The notes: generated by a model not told the origin, from the sequence alone. A DNA stretch of 64,000 nucleotides from Actinoplanes campanulatus (GCF_014647795.1 NZ_BMPW01000034.1:20267-84266); one strand, 5' to 3'. Positions 47,483 through 57,157 are shown, numbered from the stretch's first letter. Made by a program: numbers and translations.

Positions 47483-48110
47483 TGTCAAGGGATTGAGGCC
47501 AACGGGAGTTAAGCGGCTTGCAGTTCGGGCTGTATTTCCTGGTCGGGTTGGTTGATCCAGACCTGGTCGGGCAGGTCGAGGATCTTGGGCAGTGGCCGAC
47601 TGGTGCCGAACCGTTGCGGATGCGCGGCGCGAGCCGCGGCGAGGGTGTCCTCGCGGCCGGCGCGGACCTGGTGGTGGCGGCCGTGGTGCACGTCGGCGGG
47701 GTGTGCAGGCCGATCCCTGAATGCCGGTGGGCGTGGTTGTACCAGTTCACGAACTCGGTCATGAACGAGCGGGCGTCGGCGAGGGATGCGAACCGGTCCG
47801 GGAAGACCGGCGCGTACTTGAGCGTCTTGAACCAGGCTTCGCTGTACGGGTTGTCGTTGGAGGTCTTCGGCCGAGAGTGTGACCGGGTCACCTGAAGGTC
47901 TTCGAGCAGGTCAGCCACCGATTTCGAGGTCATCGACGTGCCGCGGTCGGCGTGGACCACGTGCGGCACGCCATGGGCGTCAAACACCTCGCGCATCATG
48001 CTCTCGGCCAGCGGCCCGGACTCGCGGGCGTGCACGCGGACACCGACGATGTACCGGGAGTAGATGTCGATCATCACGTCGCATCGAAGTAGACGCCGTT
48101 CTGGGCTCGA
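47483..48110 (-). pseudogene. IS3-family transposase OrfB remnant
   Basis: The element end begins TGTCAAGGGATTGAGG at 47483. On the minus strand an integrase core is readable (MIDIYSRYIVGVRVHA, HADRGTSMTSKSVADLL, SRPKTSNDNPYSEAWFKTLK, EFVNWYNHAHRHSGIGLHTP). Single-base deletions break it near 48078 (before the Tyr-Val-Met-Ile-Asp strand) and near 47698 (before the C-terminal tail, which continues in another frame to 47509). The N-terminal third and OrfA are absent. Confidence 0.8.
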
Positions 48111-48520
48111 CGCCTTCGCGGAACCGGCCGGGCTTGGCCGGGAACGGTCTTGGCGGTGGACCGGAGCGCCGAGCCGGGCTCGGGTCGGGTCGGGTCCGGT
48201 CGGGTCCACTGTGGTCCCGGTGTCGCGACCAGGGCTCTCCATCCACCGCCATGACATCCCGGCTCATCGCAAGGTGGTCGAACACGGTCACCGGTCGCCT
48301 CACGCTGAAACTTGCAACTCGGCACGTTTTGGGGATTCATAAAATTGAATCGATTCGCCGCCACTACTCGGGTTTCGCATGTCGTACCGGATGTAATCGA
48401 GAAGCCTGAACTGGCTCCGCGGTACGTAAAAGTCGCCGAAGAGGTTGTATTCGAGCCGGTATAGAGACGACCGCCATATTTGCTGTTCGCAATGCACCGA
48501 TCCACCCTCCCTGCAGCGTC
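48111..48520. other. Rearranged, low-GC spacer
   Basis: This 410-base stretch has GGGTC-type short repeats near 48175-48215 and then an AT-richer part (48300-48500). Minus-strand frames are open, but their codon use does not match the genome and they resemble nothing I know. It is probably IS debris and foreign DNA. Confidence 0.4.
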
Positions 48521-48542
48521 TATATATCGGACACGTGTGTCC
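48521..48542 (+). promoter_or_regulatory. Promoter -10 with overlapping palindrome upstream of the PBP gene
   Basis: TATATAT at 48521-48527 is followed by the 14-base palindrome GGACACGTGTGTCC (48529-48542), which would cover the transcription start. The ribosome site GGGGAG and ATG 48576 follow at normal distance. The regulator is not encoded next to it. Confidence 0.45.
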
Positions 48543-48575
48543 ATGCCGTGTCGAGTCGTGGAGGGGAGAAGCGCA

Positions 48576-51440
48576 ATGCCAGGGACTCCGACCAGCCGAT
48601 CGGCGCAGCACCGACGAGAGGAGCCGGAACGCTGGCCGCAGTGGATCCGTCCGGGTACGGCTCGGCTCGGCGTGGTGGCGTCGCGGCCAGTGTTCTCGGC
48701 GCTTCGGCGCGGGTCGCACCGGCCGGTGGCGTGGTTCCGGCGTTGGCCACGATGGTGCCGTCGGATGCTGGCCGCGGTGATCGTGGTCCAGTTGGCCCTG
48801 GCAGTGGCCGCTTGCGGCTACGTCGTGAGTGTGGACGTGCCGCCGGATCCCGTGCCCCCGCAGGCCTCGGTGCTGTACTACCGTGACGGACACACGGTTC
48901 TGGCGAGAATCGGCCTGACCGACCGCACCGACGTCACCTTGGACAAGGTTCCCGTGGGCGTCCGGCAGGCGTTCATCGCCGCTGAGGACCGGGGATTCTA
49001 CGAGCATTACGGCGTCTCGGTGCGGGGTCTGTCCCGGGCGCTGTGGTCGAACGTGGTGAGCGACAGCGGGCAGGGTGCCTCCACGATCACCCAGCAATAT
49101 GTGCGTAACGCGTACCTGACGCAGGAGCGGACGGTCAGCCGGAAGGCCAAGGAGGCGGCGCTCGCGCTGAAAGTCGAGCACCGGTTCACCAAGGACGAGA
49201 TCCTTGAGCGTTATCTCAACACCATCTATTTCGGCCGGGGCGCCTATGGCATCGAAGCCGCGGCACATGCCTTCTTCGGTACGTCTGTCGCCCAGCTGAC
49301 CGCGTTCCAGGGGGCCGTGCTTGCCGCGATGGTCAAGGATCCGACGCGGGGTGATCCAGCCGTAGACCCCACGTGGACCTTGGACCGGTGGAAGTGGATT
49401 CTGCGTGCGATGAGTGAGGCCGGCTGGTTGCCGGACGGGGCGGCCGATCAGACGCCGTATCCGGCCGTCGCGAAGGAGTCGGTCACCGCGGCAACCATCG
49501 GCGGCCCGATTGGGCTGATCACGGATCGGGTCGAGGAGGAGCTGGTGGCCGCGGGCATCACCCGGCAGCAGATCCGCACGGGTGGCTTGAGTATCACGAC
49601 CACGCTCGACGCCACCGCACAACAGGCTGCCACCGGGAGTATCGCCAAGGCCCTCAACGGTCAGCCGGAGGTGCTGCGGACCGCGCTGGTGGCCATCGAT
49701 CCGCGCGACGGCGGGGTGCGCGCCTACTACGGTGGCGATCGCGGCCGCGGCTTCTACGACGACGCCCTGGCGGCCCGGCCGCCCGCCTCCACCTTCAAAC
49801 CACTGGTCCTGGCCGCTGCTGAGGAACGCGGCATCGCTTACCAGTCGTACTACAACGGCACCTCTCCGCGGGTGTTCTCCGATCGGGGCGGCGTGCCGCT
49901 CTATAACCAGGACAACCTGCAGTGCCCGGTGTGCCCGCTGGACACCGCGATGGTGCACTCGTTGAACACTCCGTTCTACGCCCTGGCGGAGAAGATCGGC
50001 CCGAACCGAGTCCGTGATCTCGCTCTGCGGCTGGGCGTGCCGGAGAGGTACGGCGACCAGGTCACCATGGTCGACCTCAAGGGAGAGCTGTCTCCTGGCC
50101 GGACACGTGCCGACATCGCCCTCGGTAGATATGCGGTCGCTCCGGCCGACCTGGCGAGTGTCTACGCCACGCTCGCGGGCGGCGGCACCCGCACGAACCG
50201 GCACTTCGTCGTGTCGGTCACCGCCGCTGAGAGCGGCGTCCTTCACCGGTACCAGGTGAAGCCGGTCCGGGTGCTCGACGCGGGAGTGGCGGCGGACATG
50301 GGCGCTGTACTGTCGCAGGTCGTCGACGAGGAGGGCCGCGTGCCCGGCGTCGCAGCCGCCGCGAAAACCGGTTCCCAGCAGTACGGCGACACGAACGACT
50401 CCTCCGACGCGTGGACCGCCGGGTGGGCCTCCGGCCTCGCCGCGGTCATCTGGGTGGGCCGTGACAAGCCCGGGCCGATCCGTACGAAGGACGGTAAGGC
50501 CATCAACGGCGACGGCATGCCGTACGAGATCTTCCAGAAATTCCTGACCGGTGCGTTCGCCGGCCGTCCGGCGGGGGATCTTCCCTCGGCGTCGCACGTG
50601 GGGCGCCAGGACATGGGCGACCTGGAGACGCTCGAGGGCGATGTCAGCATGACTCCCGGCCAAATCATCCAGGGGCCGCAGAAGGGCGACCAGGTCGACA
50701 GGTCACTGGCCTTCGGCATCTGGTCCGAGCGGGTGTCGCGACTGACCGACGTTCTCCAGAAGTATGCTTCGTCCGGCACCGATTTCTCCGTTTCCTTCGT
50801 CGACCGCAAGACCGGACATCGGTACGACTATCAAGGCGACCGTGAGTTCGAGACCGCCAGTGTGGTGAAGGTGGAACTTCTGGCCGCGTTACTGCTGCAG
50901 GCGCAGGACGAGGGCCGCGGACTCACCACCGCGGAGCAGAAGAGCGTCCGCAAGATGATCGTGGCCAGTGACAATGACGCAGCGGTCAAGGTGTACGCCA
51001 AAATCGGTGGCGTTGACGGACTACGCCAGAAACTGGAGCGGCTCGGCCTCCACGACACCGACCCGGACCCGCAATTCGGGTTGACCACCACCACGGCGAA
51101 GGATCAGACCCGGATGGTGTCCGCGCTCACGGCAGCCGGCGGCCCGTTGAACGAGGACTCCAAGGCGCTGATCCTGCAGCTCATGTCGTCGGTCAACGCC
51201 GACCAGACCTGGGGCATCAGTGCCGCCTCCTTCGAGGGTGAGCAGACGGCGCAGAAGAACGGCTGGGTGTCGCGAGCCGCCGAGGACGGGCGGTGGATCG
51301 TCAACAGCACCGGCCGGATCAGTGGTGAGAAGACTGATGTCGCACTGTCCGTGTTGTCGCATGGGCACAAGACCCAGCAAGAGGGCATCAAGGTCGTCGA
51401 GCACATCTCCGCGTTGACCCGCAGCTATCTGGGGTGGTGA
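48576..51440 (+). CDS. Class A penicillin-binding protein fused to a class A beta-lactamase-like domain
   Basis: A 954-residue membrane-anchored protein. A basic N-terminus and one span (about 66-84, MLAAVIVVQLALAVAACGYV) lead to a GT51 glycosyltransferase (about 95-270, catalytic Glu in AAEDRGFYEHYG). The transpeptidase (about 360-640) has PASTFK, HSLNTP and KTGS motifs. A C-terminal serine-hydrolase domain (about 700-950) has ETASVVKVE (SxxK), VASDNDAA (SDN) and QKNGW in place of KTG; the Glu of the omega loop is not seen. It polymerises and cross-links peptidoglycan; the extra domain may bind beta-lactam or act as a carboxypeptidase. ATG 48576 has GGGGAG six bases upstream. Confidence 0.9.
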   Translation: MPGTPTSRSAQHRREEPERWPQWIRPGTARLGVVASRPVFSALRRGSHRPVAWFRRWPRWCRRMLAAVIVVQLALAVAACGYVVSVDVPPDPVPPQASVLYYRDGHTVLARIGLTDRTDVTLDKVPVGVRQAFIAAEDRGFYEHYGVSVRGLSRALWSNVVSDSGQGASTITQQYVRNAYLTQERTVSRKAKEAALALKVEHRFTKDEILERYLNTIYFGRGAYGIEAAAHAFFGTSVAQLTAFQGAVLAAMVKDPTRGDPAVDPTWTLDRWKWILRAMSEAGWLPDGAADQTPYPAVAKESVTAATIGGPIGLITDRVEEELVAAGITRQQIRTGGLSITTTLDATAQQAATGSIAKALNGQPEVLRTALVAIDPRDGGVRAYYGGDRGRGFYDDALAARPPASTFKPLVLAAAEERGIAYQSYYNGTSPRVFSDRGGVPLYNQDNLQCPVCPLDTAMVHSLNTPFYALAEKIGPNRVRDLALRLGVPERYGDQVTMVDLKGELSPGRTRADIALGRYAVAPADLASVYATLAGGGTRTNRHFVVSVTAAESGVLHRYQVKPVRVLDAGVAADMGAVLSQVVDEEGRVPGVAAAAKTGSQQYGDTNDSSDAWTAGWASGLAAVIWVGRDKPGPIRTKDGKAINGDGMPYEIFQKFLTGAFAGRPAGDLPSASHVGRQDMGDLETLEGDVSMTPGQIIQGPQKGDQVDRSLAFGIWSERVSRLTDVLQKYASSGTDFSVSFVDRKTGHRYDYQGDREFETASVVKVELLAALLLQAQDEGRGLTTAEQKSVRKMIVASDNDAAVKVYAKIGGVDGLRQKLERLGLHDTDPDPQFGLTTTTAKDQTRMVSALTAAGGPLNEDSKALILQLMSSVNADQTWGISAASFEGEQTAQKNGWVSRAAEDGRWIVNSTGRISGEKTDVALSVLSHGHKTQQEGIKVVEHISALTRSYLGW

Positions 51441-51469
51441 GTACCGTGCCAAGGGATCCGGGAGGCCGG

Positions 51470-51900
51470 TCAGATGTCGGCCTGACGGAACGGCGCCGTT
51501 GTGGTGCAGCGAGGCAAAGCATGCGAATAGGCGATCGCCGTGAGCATCTGCCGCAGCTCTTCACTCATGCGTGACCAGCGGCGAGTGAGCCCGTCGACCT
51601 GTTCGACGAAGGTCTTGCTCCGGCACTCCGGGTTGTCGCAGAAGAACCGCCGGACCCTCAGCAGGATCCGTACCACCAGCCCCGTTATCGGCGCATCGGC
51701 CAACGTTCGCCGATACCGCGAATGGACTCGCGACGACGACTTCGAGCAGGCGGGACACTCTCCTTCGTCCCGACGCACGGTGGCTACGAGGACCAGTTCA
51801 GCGTCGGCGTGCACCTCTTCGATCTCGATGCCGACCAGATGAGGAAGAAGCTGCTCGACGGCATCACACAGCCGGACAACGACTCATCGTTCAAGATCAG
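51470..51900 (-). pseudogene. ISL3-family transposase, N-terminal remnant
   Basis: The minus strand encodes the ISL3 zinc-binding start: GECPACSKSSSRVHSRYRRT, LRVRRFFCDNPECRSKTFVE and DGLTRRWSRMSEELRQML, with the Cys4 pattern. The frame then runs into unrelated sequence and the DDE catalytic domain is missing. The true N-terminus is unclear because no start codon lies in frame before about 51814. Confidence 0.78.
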
Positions 51901-51981
51901 TCACGGAGTTCGCGCCAGAGCCCGCTACTGACGACCAGAGCCAATCCGGACTCGCTTCCGCACAACGAGCCCGTCCGGAAG

Positions 51982-52230
51982 TTGCTGGCATCTGGCGCCG
52001 ACCCGCATGACGTGATGCTGGCCGGACGAGCTGCCGCGTATGACGCAATGGTCGCCATGGTCGCCATGGTCGAAATTGTCGATGCCGGAGTGGATTGGGA
52101 TGTTGCACCCGACGGGCCGGGGTGGCGCTTGATGGAGACTGATTCTGACGGAGAATCAACGGGTCGGCCGGTCTCAGCGTTGCATGAGTCGCTCCTGTAC
52201 TACAGCTGCGGATCTTCTAGATCTGGATGA
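51982..52230 (+). CDS. Possible small hypothetical protein
   Basis: An 82-codon frame from TTG 51982 with a plausible core (VEIVDAGVDWDVAPDGPGWRL). The upstream sequence is open but unlike protein, and no ribosome site is good. It overlaps the end of the IS701 remnant. It may be the tail of a lost gene. Confidence 0.35.
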   Translation: MLASGADPHDVMLAGRAAAYDAMVAMVAMVEIVDAGVDWDVAPDGPGWRLMETDSDGESTGRPVSALHESLLYYSCGSSRSG

Positions 52231-53470
52231 TCTCCAGGCGTTTTGCCCATTTACGCAGGGATTGGGGGAGTGAGTCACCGCGGCGTAGGTAGTGGCTGAT
52301 CCGGGCACGGATCTTGTGTTTGAGTCGCCAGGCGGTCCAGTTCAGGATGTGGCGGTGGTCGTGGCGGGCGTGCAGCACGGTCTGGGCGAGCAGGTTGCGC
52401 ACGTCGGCGACGGTAGCGTGGGTGAGCAGGTCCGGGCTCAGCCAGTCGGGTCCTGCCGTTCTTGCCGGTGGTGGTCGTTTCCCGGGCCCGCTGCCGGATC
52501 ATCGGTGGCGGTGACGGCTGCCGTGGTCAGGTCTGCGTGCTGGACCGCGAGGAACGCGTGGGCGAACATGCAGACGGTGATCATGTGGTGCCAGGCGGTC
52601 CAGGTCCTCACCTGGTGCTGGTCGAGGCCGATGAGGTCCTTGCCCTGCTCGTTGTTCTCCTCGATCTTCCACCGGGTTCCGCTGATGGTGATGAGGGTGG
52701 CCGGTGGTGTCGGGTCCGGGGCGTGGGCCAGGAAGAACGTGACATCGCCGGGGTCAGCGATCGAGCGGCGCACGAGCAGGGTGTGGGTGAACCCGGGCGC
52801 GGGTGTCTCGTCGGCGGCCTGCAGGTTGCCGCCGAGTCGGATCATCGCCCAGTCGTAGAACCGTTCGCCCTTACCGCCCTGCCCGCACGAGCGACGTTCC
52901 CAGTCACCGGCGGGGATCCGGGACAGGACCTGGTCGGCGCGGGTGACCGGGTCGGTGCCGACCGGCACGCTGATCTGGGCCAGTGGCAGGGCCGCCGACA
53001 CGGCCACCACATAGGGCAGACCTCGTTCGGCCATCCAGTTGCGGACCTGCGGATACTGGCCGTAACCGCCGTCCATGGTGATCCACCCGAACGGCACGCC
53101 CGCGTCGACGGCCTCGCTCAGCAGCTCGATCGCCTGGTCGAGTTTGGTGGCGAACCCGACACCTGCCGGGATGCGGGCCTCGCGGCAGCGGGCCGGGTCG
53201 TCGGTCCAGCGTTTCGGCAGGTAGAGGCGGTGACCGATGAACGCGTGCCCGGCCGGTCCGGCGTAGGTGAGCATGACCGCGACCTGGCAGTTCTCGATCT
53301 GGTTGGTGGCGCCGCAGTGCTGCGGGGCGACCCCGACGGACTTGTCACCCTTCTTGACCATCTGGGTGTCGTCGATGATCAGCACCCCGTCCGGGGCACC
53401 GAGATGTTCCACCACATAGGCCCGGACCGGGACGTCCTGCGCGATGTACCGAGACAAGAGAGCGCCTGGC
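52217..53470 (-). pseudogene. IS701-family transposase remnant
   Basis: A DDE transposase on the minus strand with VLIIDDTQMVKKGDKSVGV, GWITMDGGYGQYPQVRNW and TRWKIEENNEQGKDLIGLDQ (catalytic D, D, E). The first 80 or so residues are missing at the right edge. A shift near 52440 moves the C-terminal end (VLHARHDHRHILNWTAWRLK) into another frame that ends at 52217. Confidence 0.85.
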
Positions 53471-53532
53471 TGGCCTACCGGCGCGACCTACTCCCCGCCC
53501 CGAGGGCCACGCTCTCGCCGACCGGCCCCTCG

Positions 53533-54681
53533 TCAGCGCTCAACCGACTCAGTCTGCGCCGGTGGGTGCCAATCGGCGTAGCGGGCCATGGAGCGCAGCG
53601 CCATCCGCGGCGGCGTCAGGCGCATCACCGTGTTGCGGGCGGCCACCGCGATCGGGTTCTCGAGTTGCTGGCCGAAGCGGCCCATCATCCGCGACGCCTT
53701 CGCCACCTGCTGACTACGGGGGCGGCGCTGGGCGTCGTAGGCGGCGAGCCCGTCCGGCCGGCTGGCGACGCCGGCCAGCACGACGGCGTCCTCCAAAGCC
53801 TGGTTGGCGCCCTGGCCGAGGTTCGGCGTCATCGCGTGCGCGGCGTCGCCCAGGAGCGCGACGCGGCCGCGGACGTACGTCGGCAGCGGCTCGTCGAGGC
53901 AGGCCAGGTCGTCGCGCAGCACGGTGCCGGTGGCCGCGACGAGGGCAGGTATCGGCTCGTGCCAGGCGCCGAACCTGTCCAGCACCAGGGCCTTGTCGTC
54001 GCCGGCCGGCCCGCCGGGAACGGCGTTCACGGCGGCGAACCAGTAGACGCGGCCGTCCACCAGCGGCACGATGCCGAACTCGGCGCCCCGGTCCCAGGTG
54101 AACGCGACGGCGAGGTCGCCGTCCCAGGGCGGCGTCACCCCACGCCAGACCCGCACGCCGACGTGCACAGGGTCGGCGGCCGGCCACATCAGCCGGCGCA
54201 CCGTGCTGTGTATGCCGTCCGCGCCGACCACAAGGTCGGCCGCGATCCGGACCGGTCCGGCCGGGCCATCGTAATCGACCAGGCCGTCCCGGGTGACAGC
54301 GGTGACCTGCGCGCCGGTCACCACCGTGCCCGCCGGCAGCGCGCCGAGCAGGATCTCGTGCAGGGCGGCGCGGTGGATGCCGACCGCGGACGTCTTGAGC
54401 AACCGTTCCAGATCGCCCGCCGGGACGCGGGCCAGCCACCGGCCGTCCGGCCGGCGAGTGCCAGCGGAGGCGTCGGCCAGGCCCCGCATCCGCACGGCCT
54501 CGCCAAGGCCGAGGGCGTCGAGGCAGCGCAAGCCGTTCGCCTGCAGCACCAGGCCCGCTCCGACCGGCCCGAAGGCCGCGACCCGCTCGAGCACCGTCAC
54601 GTCCCAGCCCTCGCGGCGCAGGCCGATCGCGGCGCTCAGTCCGCCGATGCCGGCCCCCACCACCACTGCCGTCCGCGTCAT
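53533..54681 (-). CDS. FAD-dependent aromatic monooxygenase
   Basis: A 382-residue class A flavoprotein monooxygenase with the dinucleotide fold VVVGAGIGGLSAAIGLRREG, the DG motif LVVGADGIHSTVRR, and GDAAHAMTPNLGQGANQALED. It uses NAD(P)H and oxygen to hydroxylate an aromatic or polyketide-type substrate that cannot be named here; the tetracycline-modifying TetX group is related. GAAGGAG lies six bases before ATG 54681 and overlaps a palindromic operator. No pathway partners are adjacent. Confidence 0.9.
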   Translation of the reverse strand: MTRTAVVVGAGIGGLSAAIGLRREGWDVTVLERVAAFGPVGAGLVLQANGLRCLDALGLGEAVRMRGLADASAGTRRPDGRWLARVPAGDLERLLKTSAVGIHRAALHEILLGALPAGTVVTGAQVTAVTRDGLVDYDGPAGPVRIAADLVVGADGIHSTVRRLMWPAADPVHVGVRVWRGVTPPWDGDLAVAFTWDRGAEFGIVPLVDGRVYWFAAVNAVPGGPAGDDKALVLDRFGAWHEPIPALVAATGTVLRDDLACLDEPLPTYVRGRVALLGDAAHAMTPNLGQGANQALEDAVVLAGVASRPDGLAAYDAQRRPRSQQVAKASRMMGRFGQQLENPIAVAARNTVMRLTPPRMALRSMARYADWHPPAQTESVER

Positions 54682-54690
54682 TCCCCGCTC

Positions 54691-54708
54691 CTTCTACAAA
54701 AGTAGAAG
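54691..54708. promoter_or_regulatory. Palindromic operator of the FAD monooxygenase
   Basis: CTTCTAC and GTAGAAG arms are separated by AAAA, an 18-base palindrome overlapping the ribosome site nine bases before the start. The form fits a TetR- or MarR-type repressor, but no such gene is adjacent. The next 600 bases (to 55309) contain two doubtful frames and no assignable gene. Confidence 0.6.
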
Positions 54709-55309
54709 CGCCACACTACAGCCGGCACCACCGCAACCGCGCGAAGGTTGAACGAGCAGGTGTTAGCGGTGCATCACGAGTGTTGGGTGACGAGCACCGT
54801 GGGCCGAGCCAGCACCAACTGGAAGTCTCCATGCCGTATCTGCTCGACGCCGCGACCGAGATCTCCCGCCGGGCTGGACCCAAGAGCCGGGGGCCGCCGC
54901 GAAGCCGCCTCGCCCCGGGCGGCCCATTTCGTGTACGTCTCCAGCTCCACTGATGCCGTCACGGCTGGCTCCCGCCCTGCCCGCCAGTGTCCTCGACGAG
55001 TCGGCCCATGGGTCGCTATGTGCTGCTCGCTGTCGATTCAGTCGTCGACCTCGACGCCGTCGAGGACAGCTACTACGGTAACGACCCCAACCGAACTTTC
55101 GACCCGGCACCGGCGCTGCGCCGGGTCCAGGCGGTGGCCGGATGGCTCGCGCCGACATCGAGGCCCGCCATCTCGACAGTCCAGAAATGGAATGATCGAC
55201 ATTCGCGCGACACACGATCTACCCAGGAGCGAGCTGGGTCTACTGTCGACGTCCGGAACCAGGGTTTTCGCAGCTCAGGGCACCTATCACAGAGGCCAAT
55301 CAAGACGTT

Positions 55310-55414
55310 CCTGTGGGTTAAAAGTCCACAGCTCTGCCATTGAGCTAGCAGCCCGTAGCAGACAGAGTACCGGGGCATGACCTTGGAGCCCACCGGGATA
55401 CCCCCGCAGGCGTG
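55310..55414. repeat. Direct repeat, right copy (tRNA-Lys 5' half plus flank)
   Basis: Positions 55310-55354 reproduce tRNA-Lys bases 1-45 (minus strand) with two substitutions. The 60-base flank also matches, with more differences. The 3' half of the tRNA is absent, so this cannot be a working tRNA. Its partner is at 34744-34848 in the same orientation, 20.6 kb away. Confidence 0.8.
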
Positions 55415-55724
55415 TTTATGCAGATCCAGGGCCTAAACGTGGGCACCTCGGACGGGCATGGAGGCCATGGCAGCGCCCTGGTCCGGCAAACCGGGAGCTG
55501 CGGCAGACGCGGCCACGGAGCGACGTCGGAGCAGCCGCACACAGGGGAAGCTTCTCCTCAAGCGCCGACCCCGCCCCGTCCGTCGTGGCCGCAGGTGGAA
55601 CACCATTGGACCGCTCGAACGGCGCCAGAGGCACCTTCTCCCGGCCGAAGCCAGGCCGACATCCTCGGTACCTGCAAGTTGAGGTCGACACGGCCGCACG
55701 GGGTTGAGCGACCGTGCTGGGTCG

Positions 55725-55841
55725 TCAGAGTGTGGCGCGCCGCTCGCAGCCGACCTTCTTGTCGCCGGAGTCTGGGCGGTAGGCATCACCGGCAGGTCCG
55801 TTGCTGCCGCCGTCGAGCCGGTTGGCAGCCCGAAAGTCCAT
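55725..55841 (-). pseudogene. C-terminal fragment of an RTX-type calcium-binding protein
   Basis: The minus strand reads NRLDGGSNGPAGDAYRPDSG then KKVGCERRATL and stop. It parallels the end of the neighbouring gene (NRTADLLDGGANGSSGDSCL then RTVGCEYVTAGS). It is a diverged duplicate of that gene's last 35 codons. The rest of 55415-56060 shows no other gene. Confidence 0.65.
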
Positions 55842-56060
55842 GTCCGGACTCCGCTAGGCAACCCATCGTTACTCTATGTCACTAGAAGTACGGTATGAAG
55901 TCCGCGCCGCTTCTCTGGCGGACAGAATTCGATGGCAAGTACCCGGCCCGGAACCTGATCCGATGACGCGGGCAAACTTCATTGGCAACGGACATCAGCG
56001 ACGGGGTTGGGGCCTGAATGGGCGGGCCGGTCAGTGGTCACCGGCCCGCCCATCGGTCGT

Positions 56061-57157
56061 TCAACTGCCGGCGGTCACGTACTCGCAGCCCACCGTCCGG
56101 TCGTTGGTCCACCGCAGGCAGGAGTCACCGCTGCTGCCGTTGGCGCCACCGTCGAGCAGGTCCGCGGTCCGGTTGTTGGCCCAGTCCTCGCCGGTCAACC
56201 AGTCGTCGCCGGAGCCGCCGTACATCTTGTCGGTGCCCGGGCCACCGTAGAACACGTCATCGCCGCCGAGACCGTAGATGACGTCGTTGCCGCCGAGGCC
56301 TTCCAGGATGTTCGCCCCGGCGTTGCCGACGATCCGGTCGTTGCCGTCGCCGCCGATGAGGTTCTCGACGTCAGTGGCGATGTTGTCGCCCTCGCCCTTG
56401 CGCCCGTCGTCCGCGACCGCGTCGGCGTCCTGTTGACCGCGGCGTTGTAGCTGTACATCACGGTGTCGGAGCCTGCCCCGCCGAAGATCCGGTCGGTGTC
56501 CGCAACGTCCGTGTACTCGAGCATCGTGATCCGGTCGTTGCCGGCGTCTCCGTAGTACACATCCTTGCCGCCGTGTCCGTAGAGGGTGTCGTCGCCGTTC
56601 CCGCCGCGGACAAGGTCCCGGCCGTGCCCGTCCTCGACGGTGTCGGCGCCGTCACCGCCGTACAGCTTGTCGTTCTGCGACGATCCGTAGATGCGATCGT
56701 TGCCGCCGAGGCCCCAGATCTGATCTCCGCCGAGGTCGGCGTACAGGATGTCGCCGCGCGGACCGCCGGTGATCTTGTCGCTGCCGGTGCCCCCGTCGGC
56801 CGTCATGGACAGGCCGGTGTTGTTGACGATCGTGTCGTTGCGGTCGTATGTATTGACCCGCACCCGAGTCGGCGCGATCTTCGTCGTACAACGCACCTTG
56901 GTCCTGTCACCCTTGACCGCCTTGCATCCCGCGCCGGCCTTCACTGCGACCCGGTCGTCGACGGTGATCGTGTTGCCGGACCGACTGAGGAGCACCCGGT
57001 TCTGGTGGCCGCCGCCGGCCTTGTATCTGACCTTGGTGCCGTCATAGACGGAGACGACCCCGGTACTGGCGGCCTGCGCTGGCGTCGCCACGACGCCGAC
57101 GGCGCCCGCGACGACCAACGCCAGCCCGGCTCGGGTCAGCCATACGGAACGTGACAC
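56061..57157 (-). pseudogene. Secreted RTX (hemolysin-type) calcium-binding repeat protein, frameshifted
   Basis: A signal peptide (LALVVAGAVGVVATPAQA) leads to a Lys/Arg-rich beta domain and about ten nonapeptide RTX repeats of the GGxGxD type (LYGGDGADTV, VRGGNGDDTL, IFGGAGSDTV). A one-base deletion near 56432 shifts the frame after SYNAAVN. The next frame continues the same repeats (GGDDVFYGGPGTDKMYGGSG) to a Cys-containing end at 56061. Without the shift the protein would have about 366 residues. GTG 57157 has AGGGGA six bases upstream. A sequencing error is possible. Confidence 0.8.

Noticed and set aside
48300-50663. 787-codon minus-strand frame opposite the fused PBP
   Set aside because: No domain signal; antisense to a gene with intact catalytic motifs.
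54763-55215. Overlapping short frames in both strands after the FAD monooxygenase
   Set aside because: They contradict each other, lack ribosome sites and match nothing I recognise; treated as rearranged non-coding DNA.
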